In this document: positions 34,320 to 43,994 of the stretch, piece by piece
How positions within the stretch are numbered: the first letter of the stretch is position 1
How the letters are laid out: each line of letters starts with the position of its first letter
NCBI GenBank assembly: GCA_026214975.1
Contig: CM047806.1
Location: forward strand, 103,735,345-103,799,344
Direction: 5' to 3'
From: Gentiana macrophylla
Taxonomy: Eukaryota > Streptophyta > Magnoliopsida > Gentianales > Gentianaceae
DNA length: 64,000 bases
Translations under genes and position numbers: made by a program
Notes under the pieces: model-generated
Databases searched by the model: none
The model's input: only the letters and a program-made list of their open reading frames with translations
Told to the model about the DNA's origin: nothing

Positions 34320-34622
34320 CTACTCGCATTCTGTGGTGTCAGTTGCTCCATAATAAACACAACCGCATACACCTCGTGGGCAAGGTTTCGGAGCAGAATC
34401 CTCGCAAGAGAATGAACCGCAGGGTGCATCCATGCTCTTTAGCGCTTTCGGCCATCCACTTGATTCCACTTCATCTGCAATATAGAGATGTTTTCATCGT
34501 ATTTATATAGGCAATGAAAATACTCTTATTATGATCCTTGAAATAATGTTAAAAAAACTAAGGAAGTTACCTGAAACGAAAGCTAAAAGGAAGATAATTC
34601 CCCAAAATGCAACTCTAGACAT
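34320..34622 (-). CDS. Secreted six-cysteine knottin-like peptide (albumin-1/PA1b-like), two exons
   Basis: Exon 1 is 34,571-34,622 (start codon 34,620-34,622) and exon 2 is 34,320-34,474, joined over a 96-bp GT-AG intron (34,475-34,570). The product is 68 residues and intact. Residues 1-17 form a hydrophobic signal peptide (core GIIFLLAFV). A short acidic linker follows, then six cysteines at residues 36, 41, 49, 54, 56 and 67, spaced C-x4-C-x7-C-x4-C-x1-C-x10-C. The CxC in the middle and the x7/x4 spacing are close to the inhibitor-cystine-knot pattern of the legume albumin-1 b chain (PA1b), a seed and defence peptide. There is no second (a-chain) domain. It could instead be another plant knottin class; no activity can be claimed. 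A TATA box lies 68-76 bp upstream of the ATG. It is the only short gene here with clean splice sites and no lesion. Confidence 0.75.
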
Positions 34623-34689
34623 CTTTTGTTTAGTTCGATTGATTCAGCTGTGTTGTGTTTGTGATAAACTTTGCATTGGCATGACACTA

Positions 34690-34698
34690 CTTATATAG
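34690..34698 (-). promoter_or_regulatory. TATA box of the knottin-like gene
   Basis: CTATATAAG on the - strand, 68-76 bases upstream of the start codon, the usual distance when the 5' UTR is 35-45 bases. Only about 38 bases separate it from the TIR element at 34,737. Confidence 0.6.
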
Positions 34699-34736
34699 AT
34701 TATTTTCAATGTTCCTTTGTTTTTGTGGCCGGCTAG

Positions 34737-34902
34737 GATGCACGGATACGTGGATACGGGATACACAGATACGTGATTTTACGGACATATAGGATACGGG
34801 TATGGGGTGTATTTGTAAATAATAAAAAAATACAAGGACTAAACTGTAAATAATTAAAATAAAATGACTATATATGTATATATATATATGTCCGTATGTA
34901 CG

Positions 34903-34940
<38 letters not shown>

Positions 34941-35116
34941 GGTTCAAACTCATTTTTAAGTATCATGTTCTTCAGATACACGTATCATGTAAAGTATCCA
35001 ACATTTGAAAATTACAATTTACCCCAGATATGTATCCAACGGAGTATCCGTAAAGTATCGGTATTCGATACGTATCGGATACGGGATACGCTTGCAGGAT
35101 GGAGTATCCGTGCATC
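34737..35116. mobile_element. TIR element (MITE-like) with GATGCACGGATAC ends
   Basis: A perfect 13-bp inverted pair lies at 34,737-34,749 and 35,104-35,116. Many internal GGATACGGGATAC-type words and a CT/TA microsatellite (34,902-34,939) lie between. No coding region. Similarity may extend outward a few bases (CCGGCTAG and CCGACCACCTAT). The target duplication is not clear. Confidence 0.65.
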
Positions 35117-35520
35117 ATAGGTGGTCGGCAAACTAGAGAGGGAGGGGTAGGTTTATGGTGGTATATCCTCGACAATATCCATGACACTCGCACTAAATCA
35201 ATGACAACAAGAGAATGATCGCCTATGCCGGCTACACTAGCATCATCGATTACGACTCAGTTTGATCAATAGAAATTATATTTATTCCTTTTCAAAATAT
35301 AAGTTTCTTGGTTTGTTTGTTTGTCTCATAATTAATATAACGTCTTTTAGAATACCATTGAAAGATTTAATTATTTGAGATTAAATTATTACCAGTTTAA
35401 TCTAAAAAAAAAAAAGATTTAATTATTTAAATTTTCTAACGTACTAATTACCAGTTTTTCATTATTTTACGATTATTACGTACATAATTGGTAATCAAAA
35501 TATTATTGACAAATTTTATA
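35117..35520. other. Spacer, no gene seen
   Basis: AT-rich DNA between two small TIR elements. Confidence 0.4.
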
Positions 35521-35681
35521 ATACAACCGTTGTAGCAAGATTGTACTAAGTGGCATACATTACAACCATTCATTTCTAACCTCTCTCACACACAATAAAA
35601 GTGTATTATGTGAAAGTGAGTAAAAATGAGAGGCTCTAATGTATGCCACTTGGTACAACCTTCTTACAACCGTTGCACCAT
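35521..35681. mobile_element. Short foldback MITE
   Basis: The left arm (CAACCGTTGTAGCAAGATTG, then TACTAAGTGGCATACATTA) and the right arm (TAATGTATGCCACTTGGTAC, then AACCTTCTTACAACCGTTG) are reverse complements with few mismatches. They enclose a loop of about 75 bp and would fold into one long hairpin. A lone arm-like piece occurs at 23,322-23,365. Confidence 0.75.
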
Positions 35682-35739
35682 AAAGTCTCTCAATATTATT
35701 TTAGATTTTTTTTTTTAAATTTACTATACTCAACAACTT

Positions 35740-36160
35740 TATTAAACTTTGTGAAAAAGTTTAATGAAGCAAACAAATCAAAAGACCTTGCTGGTGGAGG
35801 TTTTGTGATTAGAAACAATTTGGGTAAGGTTCCGAGGACAAGATATGAGGCTTATGGTGGTGTGTTCTAATATGGAGGCTGAAATCAAAGAAATGAGAGC
35901 TGGAATAACTTGTTGTTTGGAGCTTGGTGGGCATGACATTTTGGTTGAATCTCACTCTTACAGCCTAATTCAGATGTTGAATGGCAGATTTGCAGCCCCG
36001 TGGAAATATCTTGATGAAATTAATGCTCTCAGCATTTTGATATCCCAACATCACATTCAGTTGCATCATATTTATCGTGAGGGGAATTCTGTTGCTGACT
36101 ATCTTGCAAAGAAGGCTAGTACATCACAACTCACTCAACAATTAGATTGTACCAACTGAT
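35740..36160 (+). pseudogene. LINE-type RNase H domain fragment
   Basis: After a frameshift near 35,850 the + strand reads EAEIKEMRAGITCCLELGGH and continues with DILVESHSYSLIQMLNGR and HHIYREGNSVADYLAKKAS. This is the RNase H-like (RVT_3) domain found at the end of plant L1-type non-LTR elements and in loose copies of it. An upstream piece, LAGGGFVIRNNLGKV, is in another frame. The catalytic region is partly preserved (GGG, E, D/S, NSVAD). No reverse transcriptase is near, so it is a 5'-truncated copy. The 190 bases after it may be the element's tail. Confidence 0.75.
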
Positions 36161-36543
36161 TGGATACACTTAATCTTCTAGCAATGCGGATTCAATAATG
36201 GACTGGTTTTACTTAGCAGCATGTATTTTCTGGATGCAATCTTCATTTTTAAGAAGAGTGCAAGCAGGTCGTTTCTACCCCATCTTTTGACCATTATTTG
36301 AGGCTTTTTGGATCTTTGCTGGTGCTTCTCTATGTTGATCGGTGTAAAGGGTAAAGATGTAATTGTATAATACTTTGGTGACTAGGATTGTGTAGAATCT
36401 CCAGTAGATTGTCTTGGGACACTTGAGACAATTATGTAAGTCTAGTACTAATGCAACAGTAGACATATATGCTATTGTATTGACATTCTAGTAATTAATG
36501 GATAATCTATCCGTTTGATATCTTCTTTTGGTATTCAAGCAAC

Positions 36544-37327
36544 ATGGCCCACTCCACCTCTGGCACCGGAAATCCTACGACCCCTGTGACTGCTGTCTCT
36601 ACAATTCTGTCCATCTCTTCTATTCCACATACCAGTTTTCCGACCAGCCTTGTGCCTTCAACATACTATCAGTCCACCACAAGTTTTGGTGGTCCTCGGT
36701 CGGAGATTCGGAGTACACCGGTGCGGTCCTCTCTTCCACCGCTTCCTCCGTTTGCCTCCTTAGCTTTCTATACTCCATCTCCGTTTGGTGGAAGCTTGAA
36801 TCAGTCATGCACCGTTAAGTTGGACAGAAACAATTACCTCATTTGGAAGTCCATCATACTACCCATAGTTCGAGGCCATCGTTTAGACGGCTATTTGCTT
36901 GGGACGAAGTCTGCACCACCGGAATTTATGCCGTCTCTCAATCCTGCTAGATCTAGATTTGGTTTTAAACCCAATCCTGCATTTGAAGAATTGCGTGTTA
37001 ATGACTTCTTGCTGATGGGTTGGCTTATGAGCTCCATGACGGAACATGCCCTCACCGAAGTTATTGGTTGCAATACAGCTGCTGAAGTCCAGAACTGTCT
37101 TGAAGGTCTGTTCAACACCAAATTTGAAGGCCGGATGCTGGAATTTAAGACCTCTTTGGACAAAGCAGAAAAAGGTACCAAATCTATGATTGATTACTTA
37201 GCCATGATGAAAGGGTATTCTGATGGATTAACTGCTGCTAGTTGTCCCATTAGTAAGTCTGAGCTTATCTTAGTTGTTCTTGGTGGTGCGAGTAAAGATT
37301 ATGAGTGCGTGATTGTTAATATCATTA
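36544..37327 (+). pseudogene. Copia gag, N-terminal part
   Basis: Opens with ATG at 36,544 and a Ser/Thr/Pro-rich leader of about 85 residues. The gag core follows: KLDRNNYLIWKSIILPIVRG, LDGYLLGTKSAPPEF, then NDFLLMGWLMSSMTEHALTE and LEGLFNTKFEGRMLEFKTSL. This is the copia capsid-like (UBN2/retrotran_gag) domain. The reading frame is intact until the insertion at 37,328. If the insertion and one CATTA copy are removed, the frame continues without a break into 38,791 (VNI then ITKIRDNITSRIGSL). The insertion therefore struck a gag that was still open. Confidence 0.8.
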
Positions 37328-38785
37328 AGGGTGATTTTATACGATTTATAACGTTATATTTTATAATGATTTCCTCCGTATTAAGTATTATTTGCATAGA
37401 AATTAAGGGTTTAATCGAATTATTAAGCAGATGAGTTTTAAAAGTCTTTAAGTGTAAACTTGAGCTAATTTCGTGATTTTATTGGTAATTATCTATGGTT
37501 TTACACTTTGCGTGTTCTTATGGTTTTAAAAGTACATTTACATGTCATGGAGAGGGATTGAAAGAGCTAAAGAGATACTTGATTGAAGGTTAAATGGAAG
37601 GAAAAGATGCAAAGCAAATTTGGAATGAAGAATTGCATGCAAGATTTGGATGGACGTCGTTCACCAAGCATCCGAGGATGGGCGGGCGCGTCAGGAGAAA
37701 AAATTGATTGAGTCTTGAGAGAATTGCTTTGAGTGGCATCCACAAATGTTGAACGAGCGTCTAGGAGAGGAAAGTTGATTCAGGATGTTCAGGGAAAGCT
37801 CTGGACGGGCGTCCAGAGGTATCAGACGGGCGTCCACGGCCGACATCAGCATAACCGACCTAGTCTTCTATAAAAGCAGCCGCATTCTCAACCCTAATCA
37901 TCAACATATACATTCATGGCGACCCGAAAAACCCTAAATTGCGAAGCGAGTTGTGCTCGGTCGGCCAAGCCTTAGTGCTTTGTCGGCCGAGGTTAGATAG
38001 TTGTTTTATTTATTTTGTTTCGTTTTCCTTCCGGATCATGAGGATGGCTGGAAGCTGATCAAACTTGGAGCAAGCATGTAAAATTTTTCAGCATCGATTT
38101 TATTTCCTCCTTTGGAAGATTTTGTGAGTTTTAATTAAGTTGTTTCTTTTCTATGATTTTCATGCTATGCAATTTAAATCGAGAGATGTTTTGCTATTGA
38201 TGTTTGCCATATGGCGAGTCGGTGTAAACTAGATCACCATAAGAAAGATTGGATCTTTAACCTATAAGTAACGAGAGTTGATTAGGTTAGAATATCTAGA
38301 TTGTTAGATTGAGAAATCTTGCACCTTGGTTTGAAAGCGTTAATCTTTAAGATCAAAAGATAGAAGATTGATAGGCGAACTTTTCTAAGAGATTAGGAGT
38401 TCATACCTTTGATAGGTGAATCACAATTTTAGTTAAATCATCATAAGATAATCTAGAGAGGAAATTAAGGGTTGCGGGATGGTGGATCATTGCTTGTTCT
38501 ATGTTTAATCGCTATAGTCATTATCATGCTTTTGTGAGTTTTATTGTTTTTCTCATTTATAGTTTAGTTATGTTGGCAACGATCTTACCTGGCTTTGGAC
38601 TGACAATCCTCTGTCCAATTTACTTTTCGTTTTGTTATTTTAGGTTTTAATAATAATGGTATCAATCTTAGGAAAATTAATGAACTAAATACCCGATTCC
38701 ACGAGACCGACTCGGTATTAATCGCTATGCTCGATCCCTACACTTGGGGTATACCGGATTTATAAATTTATTACTTGTTTGTTTT
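37328..38785 (+). mobile_element. 1,458-bp insertion in copia gag, probable solo LTR with unusual ends
   Basis: Flanked by the direct repeat CATTA (37,323-37,327 and 38,786-38,790). It has the anatomy of an LTR: a TATA box (CTATAAAAGCAG, 37,869-37,880), a leader-like region, and an end of the type ACCCGATTCCACGAGACC that is often seen at gypsy LTR 3' ends. No coding sequence. Ends are AGGGTGATTT and TTTGTTTT, not TG...CA. Upstream of the TATA box the motif GGACGGGCGTCC or a variant occurs several times (about 37,650-37,845). Confidence 0.6.
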
Positions 38786-39614
38786 CATTACAAAAATCCG
38801 AGACAATATCACCTCCCGCATTGGCTCATTGTCATGGCAAGATGTTCAGTCACAATTGATTACCCATGAACATCTTTTGGCCCGATTTAATCCTAGTCCC
38901 TTTGATATAACTCAACCCTCTGCTAATGTTGTTGTTATTAAATTTGGTTCTCAATCTGGAGGTCGTGGTAGAGCCAATTTTGGACCCTCTGACTCAGGTT
39001 TTAGAGGCAAGGGGTATACAGGAGGTGGAAGAGGTTATAGAGGTGGGAGATATCGTGGTAGAAATGGTGGAATGTTTAATAGAAATGGTGGATCTCCTGG
39101 GAATTCAAACAATCCAAATAATTCTCTGTACAGACCTGTGTGCCAAGTGTGTTATAGAGTTGAACATCCAGCTGACAAGTGCTACTACAAGTTTGATGGC
39201 AACTATGTTCCAAGTCCTCCTCAAAATAGGTCTAATGCAGCCTATCTGGCAGGTTCTGAGTATGTCCCAGGCTACAATTGGTATGCAAACATTGGTGCTT
39301 CTAGTCATGTGACTGCAGACCTCAACAATATGCACCTATACTCTAGTTATGATGGCTCAGACAACTTAGTAGGAAACGGTGAGTCCCTATCTGTCCTTCA
39401 TATTGGTCACTCCTCTATTAACACTCCTAGTAATTCTCTTGTCTTAACCAATATCCTTCATGTCCCTGACATTAAAAAAAATCTTCTAAGTGTATCTAGA
39501 TTAACTAATGATAATCCTATTTTTATGGAATTCCACTCACATAAGTGCTTTGTGAAGGATCAAGCTACCAAGGATGTTCTTCTGGAAGGATGCCCTAAGG
39601 ATGGTCTCTACTAA
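38786..39614 (+). pseudogene. Copia gag C-terminus, zinc knuckle and protease region
   Basis: The open frame from 38,775 to 39,614 reads the end of gag (SLSWQDVQSQLITHEHLLAR), a Gly/Arg-rich RNA-binding stretch (GGGRGYRGGRYRGRNGG) and a CCHC knuckle (CQVCYRVEHPADKC). It continues with the protease start (YNWYANIGASSHVTADLNN), in which the catalytic Asp-Thr/Ser-Gly is changed to Asn-Ile-Gly. It then reads NILHVPDIKKNLLSVSRLT and ends in a stop at 39,612-39,614 after the residues GLY. The protease would be inactive as written. Confidence 0.8.
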
Positions 39615-40320
39615 CTGTTGCTGCCACAGACCTTACAGAACTCTCTTCACTCCAAATCCCAGTTTGCTCTTATTAGTTAGGTTCATTCTAATAAAAATAT
39701 TTCTGAGCCTGTTTTTCAAAAGGCCAACTTGTGGCATAGAAGGTTAGGGCATCCCTCAATGAGGGTGTTCAATCTTGTTTCCAAACTTTGTAATGATGTT
39801 CCTGTTAATGTTGAATCTGATTTTTGTGATGCTTGTCAATGTTGTAAGTTACATAGTCTTCCCTATCTTAGTTCTGTTTCTCAAGCCTCGTAGATTCTGG
39901 GTTGAGAGCTTTAACCTAGAACTTGGGCTCACCTTCCTTTCCCAAGCTTCTCTACCTCTTAGATTCTGGTTTGAGAGCTTTAACCATGATGTCGCTCTTA
40001 TCAATATCCTACCTACACCAGTTCTACAAAACAGATCTCCATTTGAAGCACTCTTGCATAAACCTCCTACCTATGACTCTCTCAGTCTTTGGATATGCAT
40101 GCTATCCCTACTTAAGAACCTTTCAAAATCACAAGTTCTAATTTCATACAAAAAATGTGTTTATCTAGGTCAAAGTCCTTGTCAAAAAGGCTCTCTGTGT
40201 CTTGACAAATCCACAGGAAGGGTTTACATCTCCAAAGATGTGTCCTTCAATGAAAGTGACTTTTCTTACAATTCTACATCTCCCTCTACATCCTCCATAA
40301 CTCACTGTACTTTCCCCTAA
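39615..40320 (+). pseudogene. Copia pre-integrase and remnant of integrase C-terminus
   Basis: The pre-integrase zinc region is readable (LWHRRLGHPSMRVFNLVSKL, then CDACQCCKLHSLPY). After it the integrase core with its DDE residues is gone. A 25-base word, TAGATTCTGG(G/T)TTGAGAGCTT..., appears twice 68 bases apart (39,892 and 39,960). Then comes the late part (RSPFEALLHKPPTYDSL..., YISKDVSFNESDFSY). An internal deletion removed the catalytic core; the short duplication may mark the rearranged joint. Confidence 0.75.
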
Positions 40321-40599
40321 ACTCTTGGCACTCTTGTTCACCCTCAGTGCTCTATTAGTTCTGGTTCTAACTCTGGTACTTCTCATGTTCTCTCAGGAAC
40401 TTCACCTACCTATGATCTCTCACCTTCTAGCCCTATATCTGCTTCTTCTACTCCTAATACTGCAGGACCTATCACTTTTGCCAATTCTCCCAGTCCTGGA
40501 TCCCATGTTCTCTCATTCTCAGTCATAATACTTCTCCTAGTCCTGCTTCTCCTAGTTCTTCTTCTAGTTCTTCCCCTAGTCCTTCTCCACCTCCCCCTA

Positions 40600-41092
40600 A
40601 TTTAATCACCATCACATGCAAACTAGTGCTAAGAGTGGCATCTTTAAGCCAAAAACCTACTCTTTTCTTGCCCACTCGGATTCACCATATGTTACTGAAC
40701 CCACTAAGGTGTCTGATGCTATGAATGACCCTTTTTGGAAAGCTTCCATGCAGGAGGAGTTTAATGATCTTACTAAGAACAATACCTAGGAATTAGTACC
40801 TCACTCACCTCAATAGAAGCTTGTCTCTAACAGATGGGTGTTCAAACTTAAGCTCAAACTTGTTGGCTCTATTTTAAAGCACAAAGCTAGATTGGTAGCT
40901 AAAGGGTTTCTTCAAACCCTGACCTTGATTACTCTCGAAACCTTGACCTGTAGCTCACGACATCCCTTTGTAAGGGTTATCTGACTATTGTTGTCTCTTA
41001 TGACCGGCTTGTAAGACAAGTGGATATAAATAATGCCTTTTTGAATGGTCATTTGTCTGAAACTGTTTTTATGCCTCAACTCGAGGGCTTTG
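40600..41092 (+). pseudogene. Copia reverse transcriptase, N-terminal part
   Basis: Reads SDAMNDPFWKASMQEEFNDL, then NRWVFKLKLKLVGSILKHKA, ARLVAKGFLQT and, after a frame change, RQVDINNAFLNGHLSETVFM. These are the first conserved blocks of copia reverse transcriptase. Stops replace Trp and Gln codons in the ELVP region. The domain is cut at the LTR of A2 before the YVDD motif. A Ser/Pro-rich linker at 40,320-40,600 separates it from integrase. Confidence 0.8.
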
Positions 41093-43063
41093 TGTTGAAA
41101 TAGTGTCCTAAACACAATCGGGTTGGACCGGATCCGACCTGGTCGGATCATTTCTACTATTTTTTTTATGTTTGTACATATATTAAATGGCTTTTCTGTT
41201 GTCATATATTTATTCTTTTAAAGAACCAATTGTGAATTGTTATATGATAACGTCATTGGTATTAAACTGTGATAGAGAAACCATGATAGGTGATTATGGT
41301 TGATGAGATCCCTAATCATTTTAATAAGTTTGATACTTAAATGTCTCTAGGCTGATTTACTATTAAACAGGGCATTGATAGTATGAACAGGCTAGCACGT
41401 ATTAGATGTCTTCTGTCTTTAAAGGCATGGATAGATCTCGTCTATCGAAGTTTGGAGACACTTGGACTGTACGTGGACGTGTATTAGAGAATCGTCGTTA
41501 GGTGACCGACCCACTTACACAGATAAGTGTCACACTAGGTGGCGGTTGTGTAATTATCCTTAAGACCGGAGTCTTCATGGCATCACGGTGTGGATTGTCA
41601 TGCTTTGACACTATTGAGGTTTCCCTTAGCCATGGGGCGATCATGCGGTAGTGATTGGGTATGATCTTTGAAGCATGTGGAGTATACATGATTGGTCGTC
41701 CGGGAATCGCGTATCTATGATTGGGATCGAATATCGAAATGGCCTTCTTATAAGGAATGTCTTACTCTCGTGAATATTTGCAAAGTGGGAGTAAATGAGT
41801 TACTTGAGAGAGCATGATATCCAGATTATAATATACGGTTGTTAATGTTTGACACTCGGCGTACGACCGTATGGATATTATACAATGATAGGATTGTAAG
41901 TTACCACGGTAAGCTGTTTCACATGAAAGGTAGTAGTCATTGCATTTGACTCTTCCGATGATTGGGGGTCACGGTGTGTTGCTAGACGCTATCCCGTGAT
42001 CGTTAGGCATGAAGGGCATTTCCGTAATTTGCACTTTGTGTCTACGGCCAACATATTCGGAAGCCTATCGGGTCACACACATAAGAACATCTAGCCGGAT
42101 TAAAATGTGATTATAGATGATAACCAAATAAGGAAAGTTTATCTCGAGACTATAAAGGTTATAGTGGTAAATTAATATGGTGGTATTTATTTATTATGAA
42201 TAAATTAAATACAAGATATTAATAATATTATATTAATTAAAGAATATTCTGGAAGCCAATTAAAGGCTAGGAGTGGCGCCAATAATAGTGTATTATGATA
42301 CACTTGGATTGTGCAATTTAATTAATGGTATTACCATATAGTAATATTAGATATTAATATTTATATGTTTTTGCTTCCTGCGTGTAGTATGCATATATGT
42401 GATATGCATGTGCACTTGTGTAATAACTATATTATATAATGGATTTATATGTGTAATATATATGTGATATATACACATGTGTAAATTGATTTATGGTAAT
42501 AAAATAAATATTGTCAATATTAGATATTGACAATATCTTGGAAATATTCAATATAAGATATTGACAATATCCTAGATTTATTTAATATGAGATATTGTAA
42601 TAAATGAGATAAATCAATCAATTATATTTTTCTTATTTTATTGGAAAAATGTTTTCTTCTCCTCTACTCTACTAGGGGGCGCCCCAACCTTTATAAATAG
42701 GAGGTGAGTGTCAAGCTCTTTTGTACATCATAATTCCAAGAGCTAATAGTTACAGTGTAAAATAGAGAGCACCTATGGAGAGTTGGAGAGAGGGAAAAGG
42801 GCGGTCTAGTAACCGTAGTTTTCAATAGCAATCCATGATGGGATTCGGCGGGCGGTTCGTGTGGACTAGCGGTAGAGGTTTGAACACTTGGGCGGCTCGA
42901 TGCGAGGAACCACTCTCTTATCTGGTCAAAGCGTCGATCTTATAGATCAACCAAGGTAACCACCGTCTACTACTTGTTTGTTTATTGCTTAAACGAAGTC
43001 GATCCTGGTTAAAAGGAAATAAAATTTTAAATTCCGCTGCATTCTCGCTTAGATTTCCTAACA
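41093..43063 (+). repeat. A2 5' LTR
   Basis: 1,971 bp, TGTTGAAATAGTG to GATTTCCTAACA, the reverse complement family of 5,011-6,999. The TATA-like box TTATAAATAG is at 42,691-42,700. More diverged from the two LTRs of element A than these are from each other. Confidence 0.85.
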
Positions 43064-43064
43064 G

Positions 43065-43077
43065 TGGTATCAGAGAG
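43065..43077 (+). other. A2 primer-binding site
   Basis: TGGTATCAGAGAG one base after the LTR end. Confidence 0.85.
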
Positions 43078-43545
43078 AGTTTCGAGCTTAAGCAATAAGC
43101 ATGTTATTTTGCGTAGTTAATTTTATCGTTTAAATCATGTAATTAAAAGATGAAAGATTTTTGATTTGCAAAATTGATACATGAAAAGAAAAAAAAAACG
43201 AGATCAGATGGTGCTCGGCCGACTGGCGGCGGCACCACCACCGGCGGCGGGCGGGGCGGCGCGCGGCGGCGGCGAGGCAACCTACGCGGCGGTCGGTTGA
43301 CCGGTCAATCTTTGGCGGATCTCTCAAATTTTTGTTTTGTGTATTTTGTGATTCAATATGGTTCATAGTTGTGATTGATAATTCCTCGTTTGTTTAGTTG
43401 TGTCATGTGGCTAACCAATGGTTCAAATAGTTTGGGCCATTGGGATGCCATGACGACGATAAATAATAATGGTCTTTCCAAATATTTGATTTGGAATAGG
43501 CTATCTTGCTTCAAATATTTGATTTGGGAAAAGGCTAATACTGAG

Positions 43546-43706
43546 CCACTTCCAAAATTTTGATTTTGGAAAGTGGCCAGCCTAAACAAAATTATTTGGC
43601 CTTTCCAAATATTTGATTTGGAATAGGCCTAGGCCCTTTTCAAATATTTGATTTGTAAAAGGCCTAGGCCTAGGCCACTTCCAAAATTTTGATTTTGGAA
43701 AGTGGC
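43546..43706 (+). repeat. A2 leader hairpin repeats, two units
   Basis: Two units with the CCACTTCCAAAATT and TTTTGGAAAGTGG arms at 43,546 and 43,675, 129 bases apart, plus CCAAATATTTGATTTGG palindromes. Homologous to the four-unit array of element A. Confidence 0.8.
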
Positions 43707-43994
43707 CAGGTCTAAACCAAATTTGGTTTAGGAAGATGCCTTTTGGTTTAGGAAACCAAATACATCCCTTTTGATTAGGAATCAAAAGGAAAGAAACAAA
43801 AGAGACTTAATTTTAATTTCGATTTAATTTTAGAATAGTTCTAATTAATTAAAATTAAAATTAAAATTAAAATCGTTTAAAATTAATCGTTAATTTTATT
43901 TCGATTAAAATCATTTAATTAATTAAATGTTAATTAGTTAATTGATTGGATAAAATTATTTAATAGATTAAATGTTAAATGATTAATTAAGACG

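Larger units (their letters stand above)
36350..41092 (+). mobile_element. Ale/Retrofit-type Ty1/copia element, decayed, 3' end lost to A2
   Basis: Order: LTR remnant, a weak primer site (TTGGTATTCAAGC, 36,529-36,540), gag (36,544 on), CCHC knuckle, protease region, pre-integrase, most of integrase missing, reverse transcriptase start, then a sharp break at 41,092/41,093 where the A2 LTR begins. A 1,458-bp insertion (37,328-38,785) divides gag. The left LTR edge is not clear; 36,350 is approximate. The gag motif NNYLIWKS...RGHRLDGYLLG and the zinc knuckle spacing point to the Ale/Retrofit branch. Confidence 0.7.
41093..43994 (+). mobile_element. A2: second copy of the A-family copia element, 5' part
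   Basis: A complete 5' LTR, PBS and 917 bases of leader in the + orientation, cut by S2 at 43,995. The last bases before the cut (TTAATTAAGACG) match element A on the other strand near 11,570, where the sequence continues CAAGTAG. The break is therefore inside the leader. The rest of A2 must lie beyond the nested elements, outside the window, or be lost. Confidence 0.85.

Noticed and set aside
36528..36818. Second + strand frame over the copia gag start
   Set aside because: Shadow of gag, which is open in another frame and carries the gag motifs.
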